Positions 51,296 to 59,977 are shown, numbered from the stretch's first letter. The stretch: DNA of 64,000 bases from Korobacter sp036501185 (GCA_036501185.1 DASYAU010000098.1:1-64000), one strand, 5' to 3'. Program-made: numbers and translations. The notes: generated by a model not told the origin, from the letters alone.

Positions 51296-52191
51296 TGCCC
51301 GCCACCCACACGGCGCAGCTTCTGGATCACCGGCTGCTCGCGCTCCAGCACGCGTTTCACACCGTCCCCCATCGACTTCTCCACGATCCGCAGGTATCTC
51401 ACAAGCTGCGTGATCCCGTTCGGCTCCAGTGAAGCAGCCTGGTCCGATCCCCACATCGCGCGGTCCAGCGTAATGTGCCGCTCCAGCACGCATGCTCCCA
51501 TTGCCACGGCCGCGATGCTCGCCGGCAGCCCGGTTTCGTGTCCCGAGTAGCCGACCGGAACTCCGTAGCGGTCCTTCAACGTGTTGATCGCTTGCAGGTT
51601 CAACTCTTCGTAGTAGGCGGGATAGGTGCTGCATGCCTGAAGCAGGATGAGGTCCTTCTTTCCCAGCACCTCGATGGCATGGTCAATTTGCTCCACCGTG
51701 CTCATGCCGGTCGAAAGCATGACCGGCTTGCCAGTTGCACGCGTATGCCGCAGGAGGTTGTCATCTGTCAGCGAAGCCGACGCGATCTTGAAACACGGAA
51801 CATCGAACTGCGCGACGAAATCTACTGAAGCCTCGTCCCACGCCGAGGCGAGCCATGGAATCTTCACCTCGCGGCAGTAGCGGTCGATTTCCTTGTACTC
51901 ATCGCGCCCAAACTCGAGACCTCTCTTCAGGTCGCCATTCGTGTTGCCAAACGGCGACTCGCGAGGCTTCGCCAGCTCCGCGGCCGTATACACAACGTCA
52001 ATCGTGCGCTTCTGAAATTTTACCGCGTCGCAGCCGGCGCCATGTGCCACGTTGATCAAACGCTTGGCGGTGTCCATATCGCCGTTGTGATTAATACCGA
52101 TTTCGGCGATGACGTAGCACGGTTGTCCCGGTCCGACGAGCTTCGGTCCAATGCGCACGGGTTGCTGCTGGTTGCCATTAAGCGGCGGCAT
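51292..52191 (-). CDS. NeuB-like PEP-dependent sugar acid synthase without SAF domain
   Basis: The 299-residue protein is a NeuB-type TIM barrel: IAEIGINHNGD, AVKFQKRT, IASASLTDD, MLSTGMSTVEQID, LLQACSTYPA, VGYSGHETG and LERHITLDRAMWGSD. It condenses PEP with an aldose or its phosphate to a 3-deoxy-2-ulosonic acid. Ordinary sialic, legionaminic and pseudaminic synthases carry a C-terminal SAF (antifreeze-like) domain of about 60 residues. Here the chain stops just after the barrel. The ATG at 52191 has GAGAGGAC upstream. A 117-base gap precedes it, the largest in the operon, so an internal promoter is possible (TACAAT lies in the gap). Confidence 0.87.
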   Translation of the reverse strand: MPPLNGNQQQPVRIGPKLVGPGQPCYVIAEIGINHNGDMDTAKRLINVAHGAGCDAVKFQKRTIDVVYTAAELAKPRESPFGNTNGDLKRGLEFGRDEYKEIDRYCREVKIPWLASAWDEASVDFVAQFDVPCFKIASASLTDDNLLRHTRATGKPVMLSTGMSTVEQIDHAIEVLGKKDLILLQACSTYPAYYEELNLQAINTLKDRYGVPVGYSGHETGLPASIAAVAMGACVLERHITLDRAMWGSDQAASLEPNGITQLVRYLRIVEKSMGDGVKRVLEREQPVIQKLRRVGGGQ

Positions 52192-52308
52192 GTCTGGTCC
52201 TCTCTGGAGCGTGTGTGCCTCGATTGTACCGGGAATCAACCGTTTTTCACGCCTCGGAACCTCCGGTATCACTCTTAGGAATTTGCACCGAAGTAACGTG
52301 AAAACGCC

Positions 52309-53343
52309 TTAACTCTTCGCATCTGCGAGAAACCACTCCCGCGTTCGTGAAAGCGCATCGGGCAGCGAAATCCACTGCCGTAGCCCGAGTTCTCGCTCTG
52401 CTCGTTGCGTCGCAGGAACGTACCGTGCGGGAGGAGCTCCCGTTGGTTTTCCCTCTATCCGTACTTCGCTTTTCGGCTCCGCAATTCCGGCGACAGCATT
52501 AGCCAGCTCTGCAATGCTTACCGATTCTTCCGATCCCACGTTATAAGCCCGGCCGGAAGGCGCGCGGAACAACATCGTCCAAAGCCAAATTGCCAGGTCT
52601 GCCGCATACAGATACGACCGCACCGCCGTCCCATCGCCCTTCACCACAATCGGTCCGCCGCGCATCTGGTCTCGCAAAAAGTTTCCGACCGCAAAGTGGA
52701 CATTGAGGTTCATGTACGGCCCAACGAAGGCGAAGCATCGCGCAATCTTCACTTCAACTTGCGAACCTTGAGCCGCCAGCACGCATTGCAATTCCGCCAG
52801 CCGCTTCGCCTCTCCATACGCCGAACTCGCCAGCAGCGGATCAGGAGCCCCTGCGTATTCCTCACTGATGTGACGGATCTCGGCCGGCTGTTTCCCGTAC
52901 ACCGCCCCAGAACTCGTGAACAACATCTTCCGACTTTTGGCTCGCATCGTGAACTCCAGGCAGCGTTCCGTTCCGCGCACGATCGTCTTCATCTCTTCAA
53001 TCGCGCTCTGAGCTACCGCCGAATCCGTCGCGGCGTGAATCACGTGCGAAAACTCGCCTGCAGGGAATTCGAAGCTCTTCACGTCACCAGCAAGCAGTTC
53101 CACGGCAGCATTCCCCGCCAGGTGCGGCGCGACGGTGTGGAACCTGTCAGGATTTCGTGTGAGTACCATGGCCCGGGCTCCAAGATTCAACCGCTCATTC
53201 GCCCAAGTAAAGCTCTCCAGCAACCAGCGGCCGAAGAAACCAGTCCCTCCGGTGATGAACATCCGCTGCCCACGCAGCTCTTCCCACGACTCGCGCGTAT
53301 GGTCCAGAACGTGGTCGAGATCAGCAGCAAGTGCGCGCACCAT
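52309..53343 (-). CDS. NAD-dependent epimerase/reductase of CDP-sugar operon
   Basis: The 344-residue extended SDR has FITGGTGFFGRWLLESF near residue 30, and catalytic Ser in LFTSSGAVYG with Tyr/Lys in SSAYGEAKRLAELQ. RSYLYAADLAIWLW and YNVGSEESVSI are typical of sugar-nucleotide epimerases and reductases. ATG 53343 shares a base with the rfbH stop (TAATG). The position after rfbH suggests 4-keto reduction of a CDP-3,6-dideoxyhexose (as RfbJ/abequose or paratose synthase) or an epimerisation. Sequence alone does not decide. Confidence 0.82.
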   Translation of the reverse strand: MVRALAADLDHVLDHTRESWEELRGQRMFITGGTGFFGRWLLESFTWANERLNLGARAMVLTRNPDRFHTVAPHLAGNAAVELLAGDVKSFEFPAGEFSHVIHAATDSAVAQSAIEEMKTIVRGTERCLEFTMRAKSRKMLFTSSGAVYGKQPAEIRHISEEYAGAPDPLLASSAYGEAKRLAELQCVLAAQGSQVEVKIARCFAFVGPYMNLNVHFAVGNFLRDQMRGGPIVVKGDGTAVRSYLYAADLAIWLWTMLFRAPSGRAYNVGSEESVSIAELANAVAGIAEPKSEVRIEGKPTGAPPARYVPATQRAERELGLRQWISLPDALSRTREWFLADAKS

Positions 53344-54692
53344 TACTGCCTCACGGGAAGGGAAGCGGCGCGCTGATTTGCAATTTCTTTCGGTGCACGG
53401 TGCAGCGCCTGGATTACATAGTCCAGCATTTCGGCCGTCAGCCCCGGATACACCCCGATCCAAAACAGTTGGTTCATCACGAGATCGCTGTTCTGCAGCG
53501 TTCCGATTTTCCGATACCGGACGTCCTTGTATGCCGGTTGACGCGTCAAATTGCCGCCAAACAGCAGCCGCGTCGCGATCTTTCGTTCGTCCAAGTACCG
53601 AATCAGCGCCTCGCGCCCAAACGGTGCCTCCGGACGCAGCAGAATCGGGAACCCAAACCACGCCGGATCGGAGTTCGGCGTGGCCTCGGGCAAAGCGAAG
53701 AACTCGTCGAGCTTCGCGAGCCCTTGCTTCAACGTCGCGAAGTTCTTCTTGCGATCTTCAATGAAACGCGGCAGCTTTTTCAATTGCGCTACGCCGACCG
53801 CCGCCTGCAAGTCGGTAGCCTTCAGGTTGTATCCAATGTGCGAGTACGTGTACTTGTGATCGTATCCGTGCGGCAAATCGCCCAGTTGCCAATCGAAACG
53901 CTTCCCGCATGTGTTCGCATCGCCCGGCGCACACCAGCAGTCGCGTCCCCAATCGCGGAAGGATTCCACCAGCGTCTTCATCAGCGGCTTCTCGGCCAAT
54001 ACCGCTCCACCCTCGCCCATCGTGATGTGGTGTGCCGGATAGAAACTACTCGTCGCAAGGTCACCGAAAGTTCCCACTCGCTGCCCGCGATACGTCGACC
54101 CCACTGCATCGCAGCAATCTTCCACTAGCCAGAGACTATGTTTCTTCGCGAACGTTGTTACCGCATCGAGATCAAATGGATTCCCGAGCGTATGCGCGAT
54201 CATCACAGCCCGGGTCTTCTCGGAGCGTGCGGCTTCCAATTGCGAGGGATCAATGTTGTAGGTCCCCAGTTGGATATCCACAAACACTGGCACGAGCCCC
54301 GCCTGGATCATCGGGTTTACCGTCGTCGGGAATCCCGCAGCGACGGTGATCACCTCATCTCCCACGCGCAGTCGGCGTTCGCCCAGTCGCTCTGATGTCA
54401 GCGCCGAAACGGCCAGCAAATTCGCCGACGACCCCGAATTCACCAGCGTACAAGTCCGGACGCCGATGAACTTCGCAAACTCTTTTTCGAATTGTTCTGC
54501 GAACCGTCCAGTCGTCAGCCAGAAATCGAGTGCCGAATCCACCAGCGATTCCATCTCTGCCGCATCGAATACACGCCCGGCCACTGGCACAGGAGACTCG
54601 CCCGGCACAAACGGCTTTGCAGCAAACGCCTCACCGTAGTATTCCGCCGTCATCTCTCGGATCTTCGCCCGCAATTCGTCCGCGCGTCCCAC
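53343..54692 (-). CDS. rfbH: CDP-4-keto-6-deoxyglucose 3-dehydrase (E1)
   Basis: The 449-residue PLP and [2Fe-2S] enzyme removes the C3 hydroxyl of CDP-4-keto-6-deoxyglucose. It keeps the two marks of E1. The usual aminotransferase Lys is replaced by His in SFYPAHHITMGEGG (His221/222), so it cannot transaminate. The cluster motif C-X57-C-X-C-X7-C fits exactly (Cys194, Cys252, Cys254, Cys262). Its NADH-dependent reductase partner E3 (AscD/RfbI) is not in the window. GTG 54692 overlaps the rfbG stop by one base. Confidence 0.93.
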   Translation of the reverse strand: MGRADELRAKIREMTAEYYGEAFAAKPFVPGESPVPVAGRVFDAAEMESLVDSALDFWLTTGRFAEQFEKEFAKFIGVRTCTLVNSGSSANLLAVSALTSERLGERRLRVGDEVITVAAGFPTTVNPMIQAGLVPVFVDIQLGTYNIDPSQLEAARSEKTRAVMIAHTLGNPFDLDAVTTFAKKHSLWLVEDCCDAVGSTYRGQRVGTFGDLATSSFYPAHHITMGEGGAVLAEKPLMKTLVESFRDWGRDCWCAPGDANTCGKRFDWQLGDLPHGYDHKYTYSHIGYNLKATDLQAAVGVAQLKKLPRFIEDRKKNFATLKQGLAKLDEFFALPEATPNSDPAWFGFPILLRPEAPFGREALIRYLDERKIATRLLFGGNLTRQPAYKDVRYRKIGTLQNSDLVMNQLFWIGVYPGLTAEMLDYVIQALHRAPKEIANQRAASLPVRQ

Positions 54693-55666
54693 TACTCGAG
54701 AACCTCTTTGTACCAGGCAATCGTGCGTTCCAGTCCCTCATCCAGGGTGTACTGCGGCTTCCACCGCAGTTCCGTCCGCGCCCGGTCGGCGCTCAAGTAC
54801 TGGTGCCGAATCTCATTGCTCGCCTGGTTCTGGATTTCCGGTTTCAACTTCGAACCCATCTTTTTCAAAATCTCGTTCACCAGCTCAATCACCGTGATTT
54901 GCGCTTCGTTGGAGAAGTTGAAAGCCGATCCCGTCAGCTTCTTGTCTCCCGTCAACCGCTCCGCAAGCAGCATGTACGCTGCCGCGCCATCCTCAATGTA
55001 GAAGTAGTCGCGCACGTACTTTCCATCGCTGCGAATGATCGGCCGCTCCCCACGGAGCACGGACCGGATCGTCCCCGGCACCACGCGGTTCCAGTTCAAG
55101 TCGCCGCCGCCATAGAAATTCCCGCAGCGCGTGATCGCTACCGGCACGCTGAACGTATACGCGTACGACTGCGCGATCAAATCTGCGCACGACTTGCTTA
55201 CGTCATACGGATGCTTTCCCTGAAGCGGCATAGCCTCCGTGTAGGGAAGCACCTCCTGGTCGCCGTATGCTTTATCTGAGGAAGCCAACACGACCGCGCT
55301 CACCCTGGGCGACCGCCGGCAAGCCTCCAGCAAATTCCATGTCCCGCGAACGTTGCTCTCAAATGTCGAAACCGGATTCCGGTTCGCAATCCCAACAATC
55401 GTCTGCGCGGCCAAGTGGAAGACGGTTTCCACTTCGTACTCGCCAATCACCCGCTCCAGCAGAGAAGGCTTGCTCAAATCGCCGCGAACCACGTTCACCT
55501 TCTTGCGCATCTTGGTGCGCTCAAACTCCGATTGCGGCACTGAGTCCCTTACCAGCGACGTAACAGCCGCCCCTTGCTCCAGCAGGTGCTTCACCAGCCA
55601 CCCGCCCAGCAAGCCAGTAGCGCCGGTGACGAATACCGAACGGTCGCGCCAGAAGTTGTTCGTCAT
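54692..55666 (-). CDS. rfbG: CDP-glucose 4,6-dehydratase
   Basis: The 324-residue extended SDR has FVTGATGLLGGWLVKHL, LAAQTIVGIANRNP, and catalytic YDVSKSCADLIAQSYA, with RCGNFYGGGDLNWNRVVPGT, a string typical of RfbG. It converts CDP-glucose to CDP-4-keto-6-deoxyglucose. The start is ATG 55666, whose ATGA overlaps the rfbF stop; an in-frame ATG-like codon 5 residues earlier is less likely. It is second in the operon. Confidence 0.93.
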   Translation of the reverse strand: MTNNFWRDRSVFVTGATGLLGGWLVKHLLEQGAAVTSLVRDSVPQSEFERTKMRKKVNVVRGDLSKPSLLERVIGEYEVETVFHLAAQTIVGIANRNPVSTFESNVRGTWNLLEACRRSPRVSAVVLASSDKAYGDQEVLPYTEAMPLQGKHPYDVSKSCADLIAQSYAYTFSVPVAITRCGNFYGGGDLNWNRVVPGTIRSVLRGERPIIRSDGKYVRDYFYIEDGAAAYMLLAERLTGDKKLTGSAFNFSNEAQITVIELVNEILKKMGSKLKPEIQNQASNEIRHQYLSADRARTELRWKPQYTLDEGLERTIAWYKEVLE

Positions 55667-56439
55667 TCCCACACCTTCCATGGCGCCTGTCCCTTACTCC
55701 ACAAGTCGTTCAGGAACTCGTACTCTCGATAGGTATCCATCGCGTAGAAGAAGCCATCGTGCTTGTACGCCATTAGCTGCCCTTCAGCGGCGAGCCGCTC
55801 CATAGGTTCGCGCTCAAACGTGCAATCGTCTCCCGAAATGTAATCGAACACCTTGCGGCTCAGGACAAAGAATCCCGCATTCGCACGTCCATCTGTGCGG
55901 GGCTTCTCCACGAACTTCATTACCTTGCCCTCGCTCGACATGTCCACAATCCCGAAACGCGAGTTCGGCGTAACCGCCGTGACGGTCGCCACCTTGCCGT
56001 GTGACTTGTGGAACGCCAACAGCTTCGGTATATCCACATTTGCAACGCCATCGCCGTACGTCATCATGAACGTGTCTTCCGTTACGTAGTGCTGAATCCG
56101 CTTCACTCGGCCGCCAGTCATAGTGTTCAATCCGGTATCGGCCAGTGTCACTTGGAAGTCTTGCTCGGCGTGGTCGTTGTTGAACTCGATCTTCGAGTGC
56201 CGTCCGAGGTTAATCGTGAAGTCGTTATTCATCGCCTCGTAGTTCAGGAAATATTCCTTGATTACCGAACCCTTATAGCCGAGGCACAGCACGAAATCGC
56301 GGAACCCCGCGGCAGCATACGTCTTCATGATGTGCCACAGGATCGGCCTCCCCCCGATTTCCACCATCGGTTTGGGCCGGAACTCTGTTTCCTCGCGCAG
56401 ACGGGTGCCAAGCCCGCCGCAAAGCACCACAACCTTCAT
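55663..56439 (-). CDS. rfbF: Glucose-1-phosphate cytidylyltransferase
   Basis: The 258-residue nucleotidyltransferase begins VVLCGGLGTRLREETEFRPK, the signature of the group. GYKGSVIKEYFLNYE and MTYGDGVANVD are typical of RfbF. It makes CDP-glucose from CTP and glucose 1-phosphate, the entry to CDP-3,6-dideoxysugars. AGGAGAACGG stands directly before the ATG. It is the first gene of the 11-gene polysaccharide operon and is divergent from egtB. Confidence 0.95.
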   Translation of the reverse strand: MKVVVLCGGLGTRLREETEFRPKPMVEIGGRPILWHIMKTYAAAGFRDFVLCLGYKGSVIKEYFLNYEAMNNDFTINLGRHSKIEFNNDHAEQDFQVTLADTGLNTMTGGRVKRIQHYVTEDTFMMTYGDGVANVDIPKLLAFHKSHGKVATVTAVTPNSRFGIVDMSSEGKVMKFVEKPRTDGRANAGFFVLSRKVFDYISGDDCTFEREPMERLAAEGQLMAYKHDGFFYAMDTYREYEFLNDLWSKGQAPWKVWE

Positions 56440-56479
56440 CCGTTCTCCTGTCGGCTGGAAGCTTTCTTGATAGCACCAG

Positions 56480-56507
56480 CCTATACGAACCGCAATAGCA
56501 ACAGCAA
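56480..56507 (-). promoter_or_regulatory. Possible promoter of rfb operon
   Basis: On the minus strand TTGCTG, a 16-base spacer and TATAGG lie about 40 bases before the rfbF start codon. Similarity to consensus is modest. Confidence 0.3.
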
Positions 56508-56619
56508 CTTAGACCCGAATCCTGAATCTGCTATCGCACCCCCGTCACGAAGAAATAATGGAACCCCGTTCCCAATCCCAGCATCCGATAGCGAGCCAGT
56601 GCGCTTTATCCAGCTCGCC

Positions 56620-57921
56620 ATGTCAAATACTGCATCCAAGACTGTGCTTCCTATGCGGATCTCAGCCACGGATTCCGAGGTCATCGCCGAAGGCCTGCTG
56701 CGGCAATACCGCGAAGTTCGCGCCGCCACCGAGCGCCTCGTCGCCCATCTCTCTCCCGAAGACCTCATGCTCCAGCCGATGGCTGACGCCAGCCCTGCTA
56801 AATGGCACCTCGCGCACACCACCTGGTTCTTTGAGACTTTCCTTCTCTCCGAATTCTTGCCTGGATATACCGAGTTCGACCCCGATTTCCGTACCGTCTT
56901 CAATTCCTATTACAAGGGCATTGGTAAGCACCCGCTCCGCACAACCCGGGGAGGCTTCTCCCGCCCCACGCTCGATCGCGTTCTCGCCTACCGGGCCCAT
57001 GTCGATGCCGCCATGCAGCTTCTCATCACGAATGCGCCTCCCCAGGCATGCGATCTGATCGTTCTCGGTCTCAACCACGAGCAGCAACACCAGGAGCTCA
57101 TAGTCACCGATATCAAATTCGCCTTCTGGAGCCAGCCCCTCCAGCCGGCGTACGCCGAACAGAATCGAGCCAGATCGCTCGCATCCGATGACCAACTATC
57201 GTGGTCAACGTTCGACGGCGGCACATTCGAAATTGGCCATTCCGGATCAGCCTTTTCCTTCGACAACGAGCTCCCGCGCCACGCCGTTCTCCTCCAGCCG
57301 TTCCGCCTTGCGAATCGTCTTAGCACCAACCGTGAGTACGTCGCCTTCATCGAGGATGACGGCTATCGTCGCGCTGAACTCTGGCTCTCCGACGGCTGGG
57401 ACACCGTCAAGCAGCAGGGTTGGGAAGCACCGCTTTACTGGGAGACCGACGGAAACCATTGGCAGCTCTTCACCGCTGCCGGATTGCAGCCCCTCGATCT
57501 CGACGAGCCAGTCTGCCATCTCAGCTTCTACGAAGCCGATGCGTTCGCTAGGTGGAGCAACGCCCGCCTCCCCCTCGAGTCCGAGTGGGAACACGCTGCC
57601 CAGTCGTTGCCGATCGCTGGTAACTTCGCCGAATCCGGACTCTTCCATCCGGCGGCTAGTCCGCGCAGCAATGGTCTTCAACAAGTCTTCGGCGATGTCT
57701 GGGAATGGACTGCCAGTCCCTACGTCGGTTATCCGGGCTTCCATCCAGCTCCGGGCGCCGTAGGCGAGTACAACGGCAAATTCATGTGCAATCAGCTCGT
57801 GTTGCGTGGCGGTTCCTGCGCCACGCCGCAATCACATATAAGGGCAAGCTATCGCAATTTCTTCCCGCCACATGCCCGGTGGCAATTTATGGGGGTCAGG
57901 TTAGCCAGCGATGCACGTTAG
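56620..57921 (+). CDS. egtB: Ergothioneine sulfoxide synthase
   Basis: The 433-residue non-heme iron enzyme joins trimethylhistidine (hercynine) with a thiol (Cys or gamma-Glu-Cys) and O2. The N-terminal DinB-like domain carries the iron His ligands in WHLAHTTWFFE and NHEQQHQELIVTD. The C-terminal FGE-sulfatase domain has FGDVWEWTASPY and RGGSCATP, and ends FMGVRLASD. The open frame runs upstream antisense to rfbF; ATG 56620 begins the family-like part, and Met12 (56653) is an alternative. egtD overlaps its end by 11 bases. Confidence 0.93.
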   Translation: MSNTASKTVLPMRISATDSEVIAEGLLRQYREVRAATERLVAHLSPEDLMLQPMADASPAKWHLAHTTWFFETFLLSEFLPGYTEFDPDFRTVFNSYYKGIGKHPLRTTRGGFSRPTLDRVLAYRAHVDAAMQLLITNAPPQACDLIVLGLNHEQQHQELIVTDIKFAFWSQPLQPAYAEQNRARSLASDDQLSWSTFDGGTFEIGHSGSAFSFDNELPRHAVLLQPFRLANRLSTNREYVAFIEDDGYRRAELWLSDGWDTVKQQGWEAPLYWETDGNHWQLFTAAGLQPLDLDEPVCHLSFYEADAFARWSNARLPLESEWEHAAQSLPIAGNFAESGLFHPAASPRSNGLQQVFGDVWEWTASPYVGYPGFHPAPGAVGEYNGKFMCNQLVLRGGSCATPQSHIRASYRNFFPPHARWQFMGVRLASDAR

Positions 57922-58867
57922 AGTTCAGGAACCGAAGCTTTCACCAATTGCCAATGATGTCCTGCATGGCCTCACCGGCAATCCCAAGACCCTCTCCCCG
58001 AAGCTCTTTTATGACGAGCTCGGCTCCGAACTCTTCGACCGCATCACCGAACTTCCCGAGTACTACCTTACCGGTACCGAACGCGAAATCTTCCGCCTGC
58101 ACGCACCCGAGATGATCGAACAGTGCGGCGGCTGCAACGCCGTCGTCGAACTCGGCGCCGGAAGCGCCGCTAAAACCGTTCTCATCCTCGACGCGCTCGT
58201 CAGGTCACGGAAGGGAATCACCTATTATCCCGTCGACGTTTCGGCTTCCGCGCTCGACGCTTGCAGTCATCGCATGCAGCATTTGTTGCCGAGCATCCGC
58301 GTCGTCCCCAAGGTCCTCGACTTTACCCACGTGATGCCTCAGGTTCGCCGCATCCCGGGTCGCAAGCTCTTCCTCTTTATAGGTTCCAGCATCGGCAACT
58401 TCGAGCCCTTACATGCCGGTCTTTTCCTGAAGCAGGTTCGCTCTTCGATGAACGCCGGCGACGCGCTCCTGCTTGGCACCGACATGCGCAAGCCACGCGA
58501 AATGCTCATCCCCGCTTACGACGACCCTGCAGGCGTCACTGCCCAGTTCAACAAGAATCTGCTCGTCCGCATCAATCGCGAGCTCGATGGCGATTTCGAT
58601 CTCGATCAGTTCGCTCACCGGATTGTCTGGAACGGCCGCCTCTCCCGCATCGAGATGCATCTCGAGAGCCTTCGCGACCAGACGGTCACGCTTTCAGCGC
58701 TCGAGCAGAGCATTCACTTCAATCGGGGCGAGACCATCCACACCGAGAACAGTTACAAATTTACAATGCCGATGGTCCGCGCGATTGCAGGCAACGGCGG
58801 CTTCACCATTGAGCACACCTGGAGCGATCCACGCCGCTGGTTCACCGTGCATCTTCTCCGTGCGTAA
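57911..58867 (+). CDS. egtD: L-histidine N-alpha-methyltransferase
   Basis: The 318-residue SAM-dependent enzyme trimethylates histidine to hercynine. It shows LFDRITELPEYYLTGTERE, the SAM loop VVELGAGSAAKT, GSSIGNFEP, and the C-terminal HTENSYKF of the substrate pocket. Its start lies inside egtB, which indicates translational coupling. Together egtB and egtD can make the sulfoxide; a C-S lyase (EgtE) would be elsewhere. Ergothioneine protects against oxidative stress. Confidence 0.95.
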   Translation: MHVRVQEPKLSPIANDVLHGLTGNPKTLSPKLFYDELGSELFDRITELPEYYLTGTEREIFRLHAPEMIEQCGGCNAVVELGAGSAAKTVLILDALVRSRKGITYYPVDVSASALDACSHRMQHLLPSIRVVPKVLDFTHVMPQVRRIPGRKLFLFIGSSIGNFEPLHAGLFLKQVRSSMNAGDALLLGTDMRKPREMLIPAYDDPAGVTAQFNKNLLVRINRELDGDFDLDQFAHRIVWNGRLSRIEMHLESLRDQTVTLSALEQSIHFNRGETIHTENSYKFTMPMVRAIAGNGGFTIEHTWSDPRRWFTVHLLRA

Positions 58868-59356
58868 TCAGGCAGCCTGTCTGCTCACTGCTTTTCCGGC
58901 GCGACGCCCCGCTTCCAGCGTCACGCCATACACGACGTGTGTCATCCACTCGTAAAATTGTGAGATCGCCTCGCTTTTATGCACCTTGGGCTTCACGAGT
59001 TTTGGTGCGAACGCATCACCGGCCGCGAAGAATAGTGTCCCGAACACCGCTCCAAACCCTCTGCTTACCAGTTCACTCTCTTCCGCCAGCACCGCGTACA
59101 TCGCTCCAGCCGCCGCTCCAAATCCGTAATGCAGCAAAAGTCCCACCGCTTCGCGCTGTCCGCGCGATAGCCGGATTCCCGCTTTGCGCCCGGTACGCCC
59201 GGCGATCATCTTCATCACTTCCACGTCTGTTCGAGGGCGAACCAGGTTACGCGTCGGCCACTGTTTCAACCACAATCCCTGGAAAGCACTCATCGCCGCC
59301 GCTGCCGCGGCACCCGCCACCGCACCTATAGCCAAATCCCTCTGAAAATTGCGCAT
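58868..59356 (-). CDS. Small membrane protein, possibly DUF1440-like
   Basis: The 162-residue protein starts at ATG 59356 (MRNFQRDLAIG); the frame's upstream codons look random. A Gly/Ala-rich helix (AIGAVAGAAAAAAMSAFQG), two more hydrophobic segments (YGFGAAAGAMYAV, FGAVFGTLFFAAGD) and a C-terminal FYEWMTHVVYGVTLEAGRR suggest 3-4 membrane spans. The shape is similar to DUF1440/YagU inner-membrane proteins. The function is unknown. It abuts egtD convergently with no gap. Confidence 0.6.
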   Translation of the reverse strand: MRNFQRDLAIGAVAGAAAAAAMSAFQGLWLKQWPTRNLVRPRTDVEVMKMIAGRTGRKAGIRLSRGQREAVGLLLHYGFGAAAGAMYAVLAEESELVSRGFGAVFGTLFFAAGDAFAPKLVKPKVHKSEAISQFYEWMTHVVYGVTLEAGRRAGKAVSRQAA

Positions 59357-59452
59357 GTTCCGGAAGATGCATCCCACGCGAATGGGATGCCCTCCGATAA
59401 CCCGCAACTTTTTATCTCCCGCGGGTTCTCATGTATGAGCAGGAGTTCTGAT

Positions 59453-59947
59453 ATGGCTTCCATCCCGAACAGCATCGCGCACAAGCGGATCGCAGGCCAC
59501 GCCTCGCTGCGCCTCCAGATGGAAGTGCTGCTGGGTGAGTTCTACAGCGCCGTCGGGATCGCGCCGCGCGACTATCCTTCGACCTACGTCGCCGAGTTGC
59601 TCGCTGACAATTTCGAAGGGCGCTTCTTCATGCGCGCTTCTTCCGAATTGCTCTGTTTCGATAAGCAGCAGATCCTCACCGCTCGTCTCGGTCTCGGTGA
59701 TGTCCGCCCGACCAGTCGATTGCTTTCGCTCGAACTCTCCACGATCACCGCCGACAGCCTCTCCGCCACCTACTGCGCTGTCCTGCGCTACGGACAATCC
59801 GCCATCTTTCACCACGGCAGTCTGAAAGCTGAACAGAGTAATGGTCGCTGGATGCTCCGCTCCATCGACGAAGACGTCCGCGTCCGTCTGATGCCAGAAT
59901 CCCGCATCAATCCGCACTCCGATCGCCCGCGCGTTTGGATCCGCTAA
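59453..59947 (+). CDS. Hypothetical protein, NTF2-like fold possible
   Basis: The start is ATG 59453, with AGGAG 7 bases upstream. The 164-residue soluble product begins MASIPNSIAHKRIAGH. It contains LLGEFYSAVGIAPRDYPSTYV, an FFMRASSELLCF stretch and RLLSLELSTITADSLSATYCAVLR, a helix-then-strands layout like small NTF2-like or SnoaL-like folds. It has no clear active site. A hairpin shared with the efflux operon follows. The function is unknown. Confidence 0.55.
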   Translation: MASIPNSIAHKRIAGHASLRLQMEVLLGEFYSAVGIAPRDYPSTYVAELLADNFEGRFFMRASSELLCFDKQQILTARLGLGDVRPTSRLLSLELSTITADSLSATYCAVLRYGQSAIFHHGSLKAEQSNGRWMLRSIDEDVRVRLMPESRINPHSDRPRVWIR

Positions 59948-59950
59948 ATA

Positions 59951-59977
59951 AAAAGCCAACCTGAAATCAGGTTGGCT
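59951..59977 (-). terminator. Terminator of efflux operon (possibly bidirectional)
   Basis: AGCCAACCTGA (59954-59964) pairs with TCAGGTTGGCT (59967-59977), a perfect 11-bp stem. The A-rich bases 59946-59954 give a T tract on the minus strand, so it best ends the minus-strand operon, 31 bases after its last stop. Confidence 0.75.

Noticed and set aside
51296..51634. N-terminal extension of the KdsC-like frame
   Set aside because: Lies wholly inside the NeuB-like gene; the HAD motif begins just after GTG 51295.
53344..53661. N-terminal extension of the epimerase frame
   Set aside because: Lies inside rfbH in another frame; ATG 53343 gives the TAATG coupling and a normal NAD-binding start.
56008..56619. 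N-terminal extension of the egtB frame
   Set aside because: It runs antisense through rfbF and does not resemble EgtB; the ATG at 56620 begins the family-like sequence.
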